Of a DNA stretch of 64,000 nucleotides, positions 12,758-59,294 are shown one piece after another. Below the pieces are notes generated by a model, which made no database searches, was not told where the DNA came from, and worked only from the letters and a program-made list of their open reading frames with translations. Every line of letters begins with the position of its first letter. Within the stretch, counting starts at the first letter, position 1. Made by a program: the position numbers and the translations under genes. Origin of the DNA: Myoxocephalus aenaeus (Eukaryota; Chordata; Actinopteri; Perciformes; Cottidae); assembly GCA_038501785.1 (NCBI GenBank), contig JBAMJR010000006.1:3195001-3259000 (forward strand), written 5' to 3'.

Positions 12758-13083
12758 GCATATGTGAGGGATCAAGTGTATGAGACCACCTCCACTGGGT
12801 CTAAATTAAAATTAGATCCTTTTTCAGACACAACCTGAAACTATATACATAGGCCAAAAACAAGAATGACATGGCACATGTAACATTGTGATCAGTTCAA
12901 AATGACAGAGCAGTCTTTACTGGCAGGTACTGTGGGTGTGTGCTGGGTACCAGTGATGTGCAGCTGTTGGCACCGCTGTGCCATAGCAGGGTTAAACAAA
13001 CCCACCACTGAGCTCACAATGAGGCTGTGCCAAGTACCACAGAAAATAGCCAATTCTGTGTGTCTGTCTCCTTCTCCCTCCAA

Positions 13084-13085
<2 letters not shown>

Positions 13086-13142
<57 letters not shown>
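13086..13142. repeat. (CA)n microsatellite, about 28 units
   Basis: Second long CA repeat in this interval. Reading frames through it (Thr-His or Val-Cys repeats) are not genes. Confidence 0.95.
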
Positions 13143-13144
<2 letters not shown>

Positions 13145-14914
13145 AATACACAAATGCACACACACGTATCTACAAAGCTGTGATTTTCACAAAGGAGGGT
13201 CGAATGAACCAGTCTTGAATCTATTCACAGCTGTCCAACAACATGAAAAGAACTGAGCTGGTTGGTCTTCCCTCCACCATTTCTCAGTTGTCTTGACCGT
13301 CCAGCAGCAGCTTATCGCTCATTAAATGAGCACAGAGCCTCCATACAGTTACAGTTTCAGACGGACCTTGTGCTTGACCCAATTAATATCGGTAACATCA
13401 TTAAGATAAGCAGCTTATCACTTTTCTTTATTCAAATCACTCTGTGCACATATACAACAGGGCTACATCAAGTTGCCTCGCTGTGATGAATGTTGAGTCT
13501 TCAATTTGCCATTTGCTAATTTGTTCTTGTCTCTCAAGTCTACCTGAAAGTATTGAAGAAGAAAAAAAAGAATGCCATGGAGGATACAAGAACAACACAA
13601 ACTGGAGGAGCCAAATCATTTTTAATGACCAACTTCACCACTGGAGTTGTGAAGCCAGCTTGCTCGTCATTATGTGCCATGTAAATATCAGAAATATCAG
13701 AAATGTCCACTTTTTGGTGTGCTATATTAAGAACTCCTGAGGACATTGCATTGGAAAGTACTATCAAACATAGTAGAGATGGGCAGTATTGGAATCATGT
13801 GCAACTACTGTCCACATTAAGACACGTTTGCATCTGGGAGCTTTCGGACGGCCTCTGCATTCAATCATTGGCCGCTGAGCAGCACCTGTTCTGTAAACAG
13901 CCCATCAATAGACGACTGTCACTCCATTTGCAATAGTTGAAAAAGTGTAAAAAGTGGAGACCTTAAATTTACAGATTCTAATATATCATCAAAAACAACC
14001 AGTAAGTTAAATCAGAGTGAGAATTAATGAAGCCTGTAAATCGACCCTCTCATCTGATTCACCATTCATCCACCTTGCCAAAGCATTAATATAACCTGAA
14101 TGAGAATTAGCGAGTAGGTTTGCCAAAGTACAAGTTTGGTGTTGCCAGCTCTTGTCATGTGGAGGGAGATTTTGGAGTAATTGCCATAAAAATCATCCAG
14201 CACTATCCCTGTTTTTTGGACACCTAAAGGATGGAAGACAGAATACATCATTTTTAATCCAAGGTAACAGACTCTGTGTTCCCTTCTTGGATTGGTGTGT
14301 GTGGAGCGCTTTACTCACTAAACAGCGCTAACAGATATACTATATATATCAAATTTAAAAAGCACCGACTATCATTGACATCACATTAATGAGACATGCA
14401 GGATCAGTTTTACAGCTTTTGTGTGAATTTCAGTAAAAAAAAAAAAAACATGCAGTTTTTTGCATGCAGTTTAAAGGTGTTATTTTATTAAACTTGACAT
14501 GTATAAAATTACCTGTTGTGACCTCTAGCATAATCACAGCCTCATGGAACAATACAACCACAGACTAGAAAGTGATGGCATTCAGAGGATGTATGGCTTT
14601 CCTAAGTATAGGGACAACAAGGGGGTTTCTGAGCGGTTTCCAGAATCAAAGTGCTCGCCATCAAATTGCAGAAAAATGTCATTCTTACAGAAATCTTCAA
14701 ATGTCAGGAGTTTCAAATACCAAATCACAGTATGGTTTTTTCAATGGTGTGATTTCTGACCATTTAAAAAAATCAGGAAATAGTGTGAAGATGCACACAT
14801 AATAGAATACACAGGGTGTTACATCATCAGGTCCCCAGCTCTCAAATGGTGTACACCACTTATTAGTCCATGTCCGTCTGTTAGAGTTAAAGTTGTGATG
14901 ATTAATGTGGTTTC
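13143..14914. other. Intergenic, no gene recognised
   Basis: AT-rich, with an A13 run near 14437. Short open frames between 13262 and 13936 have no splice support and no recognisable motifs. Confidence 0.45.
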
Positions 14915-14929
14915 TCATTTAACTGCAGC

Positions 14930-15160
14930 AAAGTTCTGACAGTCTTCCCCATGCAGTCCTGGTCCTGGTTCTCCCCGGCCTCCCTTCCCTCCAGCGGGCT
15001 CCAGCAGCATGGTGTTGGTGTTGGCTCCCAGCGGGGACCGATGGCAGCTAAGACAGGTCTGGGTCAGTGGGCTGGTCATCCCCAGGGGCCTCAGTCTGAG
15101 CTGAAGGGGGTTTCTGGTGAACCTGCATGATTTCTTCCGATTTGCCAGAATCTGACCCGG
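14930..15160. other. Isolated GC-rich block, possible exon, strand undetermined
   Basis: About 230 bases of much higher GC content than the flanks, with open frames on both strands. The minus strand can be read as LGANTNTMLLEPAGGKGGRG, and after an ATCATGCAG acceptor-like site as a short acidic C-terminus ending at a stop. The plus strand also has an ATG-started frame from about 14954. None of these is recognisable, so coding status is open. Confidence 0.2.
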
Positions 15161-17701
15161 TGAAACCGATGACAAGCAATAAGAAAAACTATATAGAAAT
15201 ATCCAATCTTTGTCTCGTTTACTTATGCAGGTCATATAGAGGCGTCGCTATTAAAAACAAAACCTTACCAAATGCACAAATCTGATAGGGTTAATATCAG
15301 TGGACATACAAAAATGTATAATCCTTTGCATATGCATACTGTATATAGTAAGATCTCATAGCAAAAATGTTAATATTTTTGTTCTCACATTCATTAAATG
15401 TTCTGCTTTCACCTCTTTACCCTGTTGGCATGTCATGGGGTGTATTTAAAGAGCAGAGAGAGAGGGTAAAAGAGTAAAGATAGTTTATGTTTGCTTGCTT
15501 CGGCATTATCAGAAGCAACATCAGAAGTGAGATGGAAGAAACAGTCAAGTTTTTCTGTCAAGAGAAATAAGAATCATAAGTAGTAATACTTCTGCCTATT
15601 CCATGTGAATGAGTGTCAAAGTGGCAAGGGACATCTGTGAAAAAAAGCAAATTTGCAGACTGTAGGCCTGGCCCCTGAAATGTAGGTCTTGTGCGTGCAT
15701 GGTAACCGTGTGGCTTATGCTGCAATGTTTTCATATTCCAAGGTAAAACATGATATTAGACAGGGGGGCTAGTTGAGCATGGGTGACTTAATGTGGCTTA
15801 GTTCATATTTCATCATTTCCTTTTTGGAGCTACGGTACTGTAACCTGCAGCAGAGCTCTCCAGTTATCTTCACAATGATCACAAAGGCAATGTGTTTTCA
15901 TCATGCGCCTCGTGGTCCTAGCCAATTCAAAGATCACCAGCTTAGTGTCTGCATTTCACAGACACACTCATCAATCGCTGCTCCTCTAAAGCCTTGTCTC
16001 AGGGCACAGTTGTCTTGAAGATGAAACACCCAGAAAGACTTCTACTTTATAGGTACTACAATGCGTGCTCTCTTTAGCTGCTACCCCGCAGCGTGAGCGA
16101 TAAACCTCTCTCACAACTGACATGATTATCCAAATTCAGCACCTTAAATACTGAAAGCAGCCGCCTGTCTGTAACCATGTATGTGAATTATTGCCCGGCA
16201 TTGAGGTGACCCATTCTTTCAGAGCAGAAAGGAAATCTAATTTGGAAACCGCATAGTTTGACAAATTAATCAACACACTTCCTCGTGTCAGATACTTTAC
16301 TGACTTTGGCGTATGCCTCAGGCTAATTTCACTGAATGACTTTGCCTTGCTCATCCTCAGTTTCCAGCTCACTCTCTGGTGCTGGTGTTCTCTTCGAGGG
16401 TGATCCTTGAAAAGATCGAAGTAAATTGTTATTCTAAATGGCAATGAAATGGAAGAAGATAAAACAAAAACCATTGGGGGGAATTTAATGTTAGATTGAA
16501 TCACTGCGTTGTGATTTGAAGCCTGTGCATTGATATATCATAGTGTTACAGTGGGAAATTAAGGCACGATGATTTAAAAACGTTAATCAAATCCTTTGGA
16601 GTTTTCGTTACAAAGGTTATTTCAGCACATTTGGTCTCAGCAGAGGGATTGTAAATAATAATAAATAATTGAGGTTGCTCAATCTCAGTTATCTGTTACC
16701 CTTCAGCTTATGTGAATAAATGTTAAGGCCTTTTTCACAGCTGACATTTTTACTTGTCCTAGAAGGAAATGTTTCTAATGACAGTAAGCCGTGAGCATGT
16801 GACAGCGAGCTTACATGCACAATACCACAATACCAGAACAATGAAATTGAAGCTTGAGAATGTCGTCTGTGAAAAAAGGCCTTCAGTATATGGTTTGTGG
16901 GATATTAACGTTCTACAGGTTTGTCTGGCTTGAGCAAGGACACAAACCCGCTAAAGTAACGCAACAGAGGTTGTACACTTGGTCACCATTACACATTTAA
17001 CACCTTGCAGGCCATACTTTTAATCTGTTTTAGTACACATTGTCAAATCATATCTTTAACTGCCATAAATGTTATTTGTCATTATTTAATACGTTTGTTT
17101 ACTTATTATTATTTGTACAAATGTATTCTTGAATATTGATTTTGGTTTTTATTTACATGTGAGAGGAACTATTTTTGCGTCCTATGTTTGTGCTGGGACG
17201 CATTTAGATGTGACAAGCCCCTGAAGAAAGACACGTGCAGCGGTAGTAGTTTACTCCGCTAAAAGTTATAAGTTAAGGTTTTAATTTCTCATGTAATGTT
17301 GTTTTCCAAGTGGACCCATTTCCCTCACAGTAGTGTGCAGCCAGCGAGGTATGTTCGTTATGTTAATGTTTGTCGCGCATTCTTATGTAAATACAGTTTA
17401 TCGTGTAACGTGAACGCCAACTTGTTTTTGTATGTTAAAATGTCTTTAAACAGTTCGACGGTGGATTGAAGACGGTGATGTTGACAGAGTGAATAAATAT
17501 CCATCAGTACCAGAAGAACCACAAGGCGTCGTGTATTTCCTGGAGGGAGTGATAATATCAATCAGAATATGTAAAATGTCCAAAGCAATCAGATGGTGAT
17601 GCTCTGGATTTGGTCGATGGACATGCTCACATTGACCTAATGGTTATCACAGTAGACTAGCTGAATACAATCCTTTAGAGAATGCAAAAAAGACTGGAGT
17701 A
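15161..17701. other. Intergenic, no gene recognised
   Basis: AT-rich sequence. A minus-strand stretch near 16300-16400 can be read as a short C-terminal-like exon (SPSKRTPAPESELETEDEQG then a stop) behind a weak acceptor, but a frame of about 25 codons is not enough to call a gene. Confidence 0.35.
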
Positions 17702-17915
17702 CCGTAAAAGTCGGGTTACAAGCCGCTACTACCTTCGGTCAGTGTCCCCGTTAGCTCCCCGCTGTAGCCAGCTAGCGCTCCTGCCAGCGCTCCGGCCAGC
17801 ACTCCGCTAGCTCTCCGACAACCACCGAAGGTAGCGGGACCAGCCCCGCCTCGACACCCGACTCGGGCAGAGGGGACACGGCCAGTAGCAGCAGCTTGTG
17901 ACCCGACTTTTACGG
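17702..17915. mobile_element. GC-rich MITE with terminal inverted repeats and TA duplication (copy 1)
   Basis: The element begins CCGTAAAAGTCGGGTTACAA and ends with the near-perfect reverse complement, with TA on each side (17700-17701 and 17916-17917). It is 214 bp, very GC-rich, and has no coding capacity. The interior is a run of GCTAGC/CTCCGC-type short motifs. A TA target duplication points to Tc1/mariner-type mobilisation. A second, longer copy in opposite internal orientation lies at 50366-50710 and shares both the ends and interior blocks such as CACCGAAGGTAGCGGGACCA. Confidence 0.8.
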
Positions 17916-17936
17916 TAACCTAAATACAGTCAGGTC

Positions 17937-18540
17937 CAGTGGCGGTGCGTCAATAGAGGGCGCTAGGGCGCCGCCCCTCTTAAAATTTTGCGATGAAAAA
18001 AAAAAGAAGCAAAAAAATATATAATATATACTGTCAAAAAACATTATATACCAAATAATTTAAATAAGAAATATACCGTGTTGATGCGCTAAATGTGTGT
18101 GGGAGACCGTAAGCCCCTGTCAACAACCACTTAAGATATACCAAATATAATATATCGCCATTCATCATCACTGAGAAAAGCCCCTCCCCCCTGTCGGGGC
18201 GCCGGCCCAATGTGAGTCTATGGCAGCGAACAAACATTTCACCCTCGTTGCGGCAAGGACAGCTTCTCATTGGCGGATGAAACGTGAATCTTCGGGCGCA
18301 CAAATCTGCGCCCTAGCCAATGACATCGTTTCTTATTGCAACGTGGTTGTGGTAGTGACGTGTGTGTTGTCGTTCGTTATGCTAGTGTGGGGGACGCTAC
18401 GTGAGCTTGTTAGCTGTTCCGTTTGAGCTACTGTTAGCGAAGAGCCCCGTTGCAATACTGTGAACACTCAAGCAATAAACCTGCAAGTTAAGGAAACCAA
18501 CGTCTGCGAGTCGTTACTGCGGATGTTACAATATCAAAGT
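17937..18540 (+). mobile_element. Possible hAT-type element end and adjoining GC-rich sequence
   Basis: CAGTGGCGGTGCGTCAATAG with the following GGGCGCTAGGGCGCCGCCCC looks like the terminus of fish hAT-like elements, which typically begin CAGTG. No matching inverted end was found, so only one end is supported. The sequence to about 18540 is GC-richer than the flanks and contains no reading frame I can assign. Confidence 0.3.
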
Positions 18541-21500
18541 TTACACCAAACATGTTTTGTAACTGTCACGCTTGAAATGACAACTAACGGTCGCGCAATT
18601 TAAATCTACCTGTTATTTTAAGTGCGCACTGATATGGAACGCTCTAAATGTAAACAGGCTGTACAGTACTTTATGGCTGAATAAAGTACACCCCGTGACT
18701 CACTCTCAACCAATCAGAATGCTTGATTTGATCTACCCGTATTATAATCACATTTACAAGCGCTGCTTCGAAGAAGGGTCACTCTAGGTCATTGAATGCA
18801 AATACGACTTCAAATAGTCTCTGCCAATTACAACCAGCACTTTTAACTAACTCAAGAGAAGCACAATTATCATTTCCTTAATTGTATTCTGGCACCATAC
18901 AAAATTGCAAAAATATTAAGCATAACAAGCTCAAAATTCATGACAGTCTGCATTGCAATTTGAAAGTAACCATAGGGGATTCAAAACTGCTGCTTGAACC
19001 TAATATGTCCCCATTTACAGCAATGATGAAAACAAAGCCTCTTCCCTTTAATAAATGATCACTCATATCAGTACAAATAGAAACAAAATCAAAGCTGCTA
19101 AAAAATTTTTTCCCACTAGGTCTTTTTTTATAGAAGCATTGGATTGGTATTTCTCTTAAAAATATCTTCGCTTTGAAAAGTAGACAATGCACCTAACAAC
19201 AAATGTTTTATGTACGTGGAACATTATATATTTATATTATATACGCACTATAGTTGGCCCTCTGGGAAACCATTTTCTGTATTGTCTTGCATTGATTACA
19301 TGTTTTTCTTAGAAATAATTCAGTTTATGCTTCAGTGATGATGAGCATTACAAAGAGAAACTCTGACTGGATCAATACAAATAGGTTTATTCCGCTGCTG
19401 TATGTACGGTATACTCTGAGATGCATTAGCTCATGTGTAGGGGTTACTCCTATTTCCCCAAAACAAGCTCCTTTGTACAAAGTTATATAATTATAAGTGA
19501 ATATAATTATTGTTCATGGTAATGGTGATTTTAAATCTCAACCCCTTAATTCCATTCATAGTTTTATCTTAAAATGTGTTTTGGGAATATCAGCAACGTC
19601 AATGTGGTCAACATCAATGACAACACCGCTTTTGTTACTGTCACTCTACAGTATATCAACACTAACATTGTCTACACTAATTGATGTGTTTTGACTGACG
19701 CAAATGAATAGATTCTTTTCAAAATAATGAGTAAATAATTAGTCATAATTAAGTATGCTAACAGGCACTGATTTATTAACTGATTTCTCCATACTGGCTT
19801 CGTCAGTGTTCACTGCATGCCAGGCTTTATTTTTAATGATGCTGTCTGTCCCAATCAGTGTCAAGCCAAGAAAAAAAAGTTAATTATGAAACTTTCCCTG
19901 TGCCATGCTCCATTGACGCTGTTTCTATATTACACAATTCTGCATTGAGTGTCATAATAAAGCAGTAAAACAGAGGGGGAACTCTGCAGTGATTATTAGT
20001 TCAGCAGAGATGCAGCTAAAGTTGATCTAAGTGCTCTTCATTACAGTAAAGAATGAATGAATCATGGTAAAGTGAAGTGTATCATACGCTTCTACAGTTC
20101 TAGAGGTTTATTTCAGTACGTTCATTGTACACAAGTACAATTCCACTTGTGAAAATGACAGGCTTGTCAACGGGAGGAAATGATGAACCTAGAGGACTTT
20201 TATGAAGCAAGATATTATTACAAAGAAGCAGCTGCGTTTACAATACTGTGAATGTGAAACTGGTGCAAGGAGAGCCAGCCCAAACTGTGCATTAGATGAA
20301 GACAAAAAATCTCAGATGAATTATCCTTCGCAGAGTTGAACCCATCTGGACACAGTGATATCATATAGAAAATCCATTTGCACCTTTTGACCTCTCTCTG
20401 TTACATATTCCCATTCTGTAACATGTTCCTTTTAGTCACACAGCAGTTCTGTACAAGTCCTAAAGATATATTGAATGACACAACCAGCAAGGGTTGAGCC
20501 AGGATGGTCTCAGTTATGGAAGATATGGCACCCTGTTCCTTTTGTTCTATGATGGATTCTCATCATTCATTCTGAAAATGTTTTCAGGACAGAAATGCTT
20601 AGTTTTTTGCTACAACATCAGAAGACCTTTTTTAGTATCACTACAGCAAGCCTGAACACAAACAAATCCACGAAAATGCAAATAGGGACAGTGATATTAA
20701 ACGTTGTAGTGCCGCTTGTTCAAGAACAATAAAACTCAAAGTATTCAAAGGTGTGACGGGACAGATTTTTTTTTGTGGTGTCTTTTGTTCTATATCCATA
20801 AATAACTGAGACCACCATGTGTTTGAAGTCAGATACATGCAGAAAATGTTAATAAGTGGTAAGCCATACCGCTGTACTTACGGATGTGGTCTCCCTCTGT
20901 AGCTAATTAAAAAGACATCTTTTTGATCTCATAATAGCCCTGCTGCCAGGGTAAACAAAGCAAGCGACAATGACACAATAATGGGTTTTTACATTTCAAG
21001 AGAAGATACAATTTAAATGCAGGTCTATTTTTTACTGTTCTAGCAACATCTTTATTAAAATAACCCATATCACACTCTATAAACCCCATAGGGATTGTCT
21101 GCTATGAGAATCCATTGTTTTTCTCTTGAGGAGTCCGGTGATGAGATTGGAGAGTGTAAGAGAACAAACACTTGCTATCAGCATAAATAAATAAATAAAA
21201 TGAAAGCCATTCTACACAAGACTGTTGCCCTGTGTGAAAGAAAATGGCTAATGGAAAGATTTTAACTGTGAATTAAAAACAGATTGTGGAAAACAGCTGG
21301 AATTAAATGAAAATAACCTAAATTCTGTGAAGGGAAGCATGATGAAATACAATTTGATAAGGTCAAGCTGATCAAGTCTAAATTCCGTAGCTCCGTTTTG
21401 CTAGTATTTATTCATATGAATATTTAATTCACACATTTGTCTTACAAAATCCAGAGGTTGCATGGAAAAGTATATGAACTGAACGGATTGTACTGATAAA

Positions 21501-21561
21501 TAGGCCCAGGTCCATGATAACAAAGCCCCATGAAAGTAACAGTAACATTATGGCAATACGT
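18541..21561. other. Intergenic, no gene recognised
   Basis: AT-rich, stops in all frames. No exon, RNA gene or defined repeat was supported in this interval. Confidence 0.5.
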
Positions 21562-21760
21562 AAGGCACGGCAAGTTTACTTGTATTTCAACAACAAGGCG
21601 ATTCAAAGTGCTTCACATAAAACCATTAAAAGCATCAAAACATAATGCAGAAGAAAACAACATTTAAAACCAATTAAGAACATTCAATTTAAAACATAAA
21701 AAAACTGTCAAAAAGCAAAAAAAATAATAAAAGTAGCAGTGCCGTTTAAGAAATAAAATG
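21562..21760 (+). repeat. Dispersed fish repeat, copy 1
   Basis: Sequence from GGCACGGCAAGTTTACTTGT through TTCAAAGTGCTTCACATAAA to GTTTAAGAAATAAA matches a second copy at about 36953-37159 over nearly its whole length. It is the familiar fish repeat whose head reads GGCAAGTTTATTTGTATAGC, probably a non-autonomous or LINE-tail-derived element. No coding content. Confidence 0.75.
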
Positions 21761-21959
21761 CAGTAGTGAGGTGCAGCAATTGATTAATATTCTCGAATCT
21801 GGTTCAATTAAAGGCAACAGAACAGTAATGTTTGTCATATAAATAAACGTGCCTTGTGTTTCAATTACCCAAACACAATGAAGCACCTAAACATGCAAAC
21901 ATAATACACAATACGTGTGACGTTGTCTTTATTCATTGGTCCCATTTCCGCAGGAAAAA

Positions 21960-22130
21960 AAGTAAAAAAAGTACAAGAAACTATGAGATACATGAGATAC
22001 TAAATCGAAATTATGAGATAGTATTATGAGATACTCAGAATTTAGACTTTATTATGTCATTATTATTTTATCTCATAATTTAGACTTTCTATCTCATCAT
22101 TTCGACTTTATTATCTCATACTTTCCTCAT
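21960..22130. repeat. AT-rich imperfect inverted repeat just upstream of cfap20dc
   Basis: A left block with GAAATTATGAGATAGTATTA and a right block with ATCTCATAATTTAGACTTTC are approximate reverse complements built from a TATCTCATAATTT(A/C)GACTT unit. The unit also recurs in direct orientation on the right side. It resembles the simple minisatellite commonly seen near fish genes and could form cruciforms about 200 bp before the start codon. Confidence 0.65.
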
Positions 22131-22199
22131 AAACTTTCCTAACCCTGAACGGGTGAGCGGGTCAACCTGCACCTGCACACACCGCGTCATGAGCGTCAG

Positions 22200-22213
22200 G
22201 TAACCGTGGAAAC
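22200..22213 (+). promoter_or_regulatory. RFX X-box-like site upstream of cfap20dc
   Basis: GTAACCGTGGAAAC fits the X-box layout GTHNCC, two-base spacer, RGNAAC, with the usual AT spacer replaced by GT. It lies about 127 bases before the start codon in a locally CpG-rich stretch (about 22140-22450). RFX factors drive many ciliary genes through such sites, which fits a CFAP20-family gene. Inference from motif and position only. Confidence 0.5.
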
Positions 22214-22339
22214 ACGTTCGGAGTTAGCGAAGCGGGTGTCCCATAACTCCAACGCTGCGGGGTAATGTAACAGATAGTAAAGAAGAGATTAGCATAAAAC
22301 AAATATTATCTTTCGACCGTTGACGTAAGGTTACGGATA

Positions 22340-57820
<35,481 letters not shown>

Positions 57821-57845
57821 CTCAAAGCTTGAGAGAATCTAAATG

Positions 57846-58037
57846 AATAAATCAGAGGTTATTGACAGTGGATGAATTGTATCATCTTTTTGAGGCCTAT
57901 ATGAATACACCATTCACATAAATATTGCTGCTTTTGTTCTTGTGAAACTAACAGGAGATATGTGTCTCCATAAATAGTCATGTTGGTATGTAAGGGAAAG
58001 GAACTCAATAAATAAGACACTTGCTTTTTGCAATAAA
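57846..58037 (+). terminator. Polyadenylation signals of cfap20dc
   Basis: AATAAA occurs at 57846-57851, 58007-58012 and 58032-58037, within 26 to 217 bases of the stop codon. The sequence to 59040 shows no further gene features. Confidence 0.55.
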
Positions 58038-59056
58038 TTGAGACGTTGCCCTTTCAGTAGCACATCTGATGGTAGAAAGAGTCTTTGCGGAAGTCTTGGC
58101 TAGCAGATTAATATGTCATCCTTTTGAATTAACTTCCTGGAGTTTCTTTTGACGAAGAGGATTTCTGACATTTAAGTTTAGCTTGGATTAGTATAACAGT
58201 AAAACTAATTTTGTTCTTTATTTATCATAATTTGTACATTTTCTTTAAGTAATTGAAAATATGTTGATTTTTTTTTAATATATTCTTTGAAATAAATATG
58301 AATTGAAGTTGCTGATTTCCTGTGTGAATTTTCATTAAAGTGTCCTAGTAAGGCGAGTTGGACAGAGCTGTACTTGCCCTGTTTTAATAGCCTGATAAGC
58401 AAAAGTTATGAAAGAAGATGATTGATTTTGAATGTATTTATTAATCAAACGTTGAAGTCCTCACAGTTAAAATGATCCCTCATTGTAACGTGAACCTGTA
58501 CTAGATGTTGTTTTTTATGTAACCAACAGTAACACCAGACGGGGAGTCCTTTTCATCAGTCCTGCCAAAACCCTGATCACACCTGATGAGTGATTCATCA
58601 TTTTTAGCCTCAGATGAATTGTCGCTTCATAGTGGCAGGGGTATAATGAAATGAGAGGAAAGCCCACATCAATTTATCAAATTGTGATACCCTGTAGTTT
58701 TAATCAAACAATAACCCCAACTGGATCAATGGCTGAGCATTCAGTTGCCCCAGCCAGCATACTGGGCCCAGATCAGGGCAGTCCTTTTTGTCAGATACTG
58801 ACATATGCAAAGTGTACACTATTGCAATATATAAACTGTCAAAGAAATCTGTTCATAATTTGCACAAAAAAAAACACTTGACACAAATATGAACATTTGA
58901 ATATACGTACTTAAGTTCCAACAAAAACTGTTTCTATATGTTTTCTAGCCTTCAGGATGACGCATAATGTATTTAAGCAGCAGCCATATGTTTATTAAAA
59001 AAGTTATTAGATGCGGCAGAAAAACTGCACCCACAAACACTGTCTCGACCTAGAGC

Positions 59057-59087
59057 CACGTGACACACAACTATCCGTCACATGACG
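59057..59087 (+). promoter_or_regulatory. Paired E-boxes upstream of the small membrane protein gene
   Basis: CACGTGAC (59057-59064) and GTCACATGACG (59077-59087) lie about 210-240 bases before the start codon. The second differs by one base from the CLEAR element GTCACGTGAC bound by TFEB/TFE3; USF and MITF bind similar sites. A GC-box-like GTGGGCGTGG follows near 59098. Motif-based inference only. Confidence 0.4.
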
Positions 59088-59294
59088 TTCCCCGAAGGTG
59101 GGCGTGGAAATTCGCTCATGAAGTAAACAACTCCGTTTGACCCTACGCGGTTACAGTCAGACAAAAAAGTTGTATTGAATAATTGAAATGTCCCCCTTCG
59201 TTTTGGGTCTTGATTATAATCAAATAGGTTATAATGTGCTGAGCTTTATTGTTTCACAATGAAAGTAGGTTAACCAGGCTCTAATTACGCGAGG

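Noticed and set aside
12516..13218. Polycysteine, Val-Cys and Thr-His reading frames
   Set aside because: Produced by AAC and CA microsatellites; no splice or start context.
16300..16400. Minus-strand 25-codon C-terminal-like exon
   Set aside because: Too short, weak acceptor, and no upstream exon in phase.
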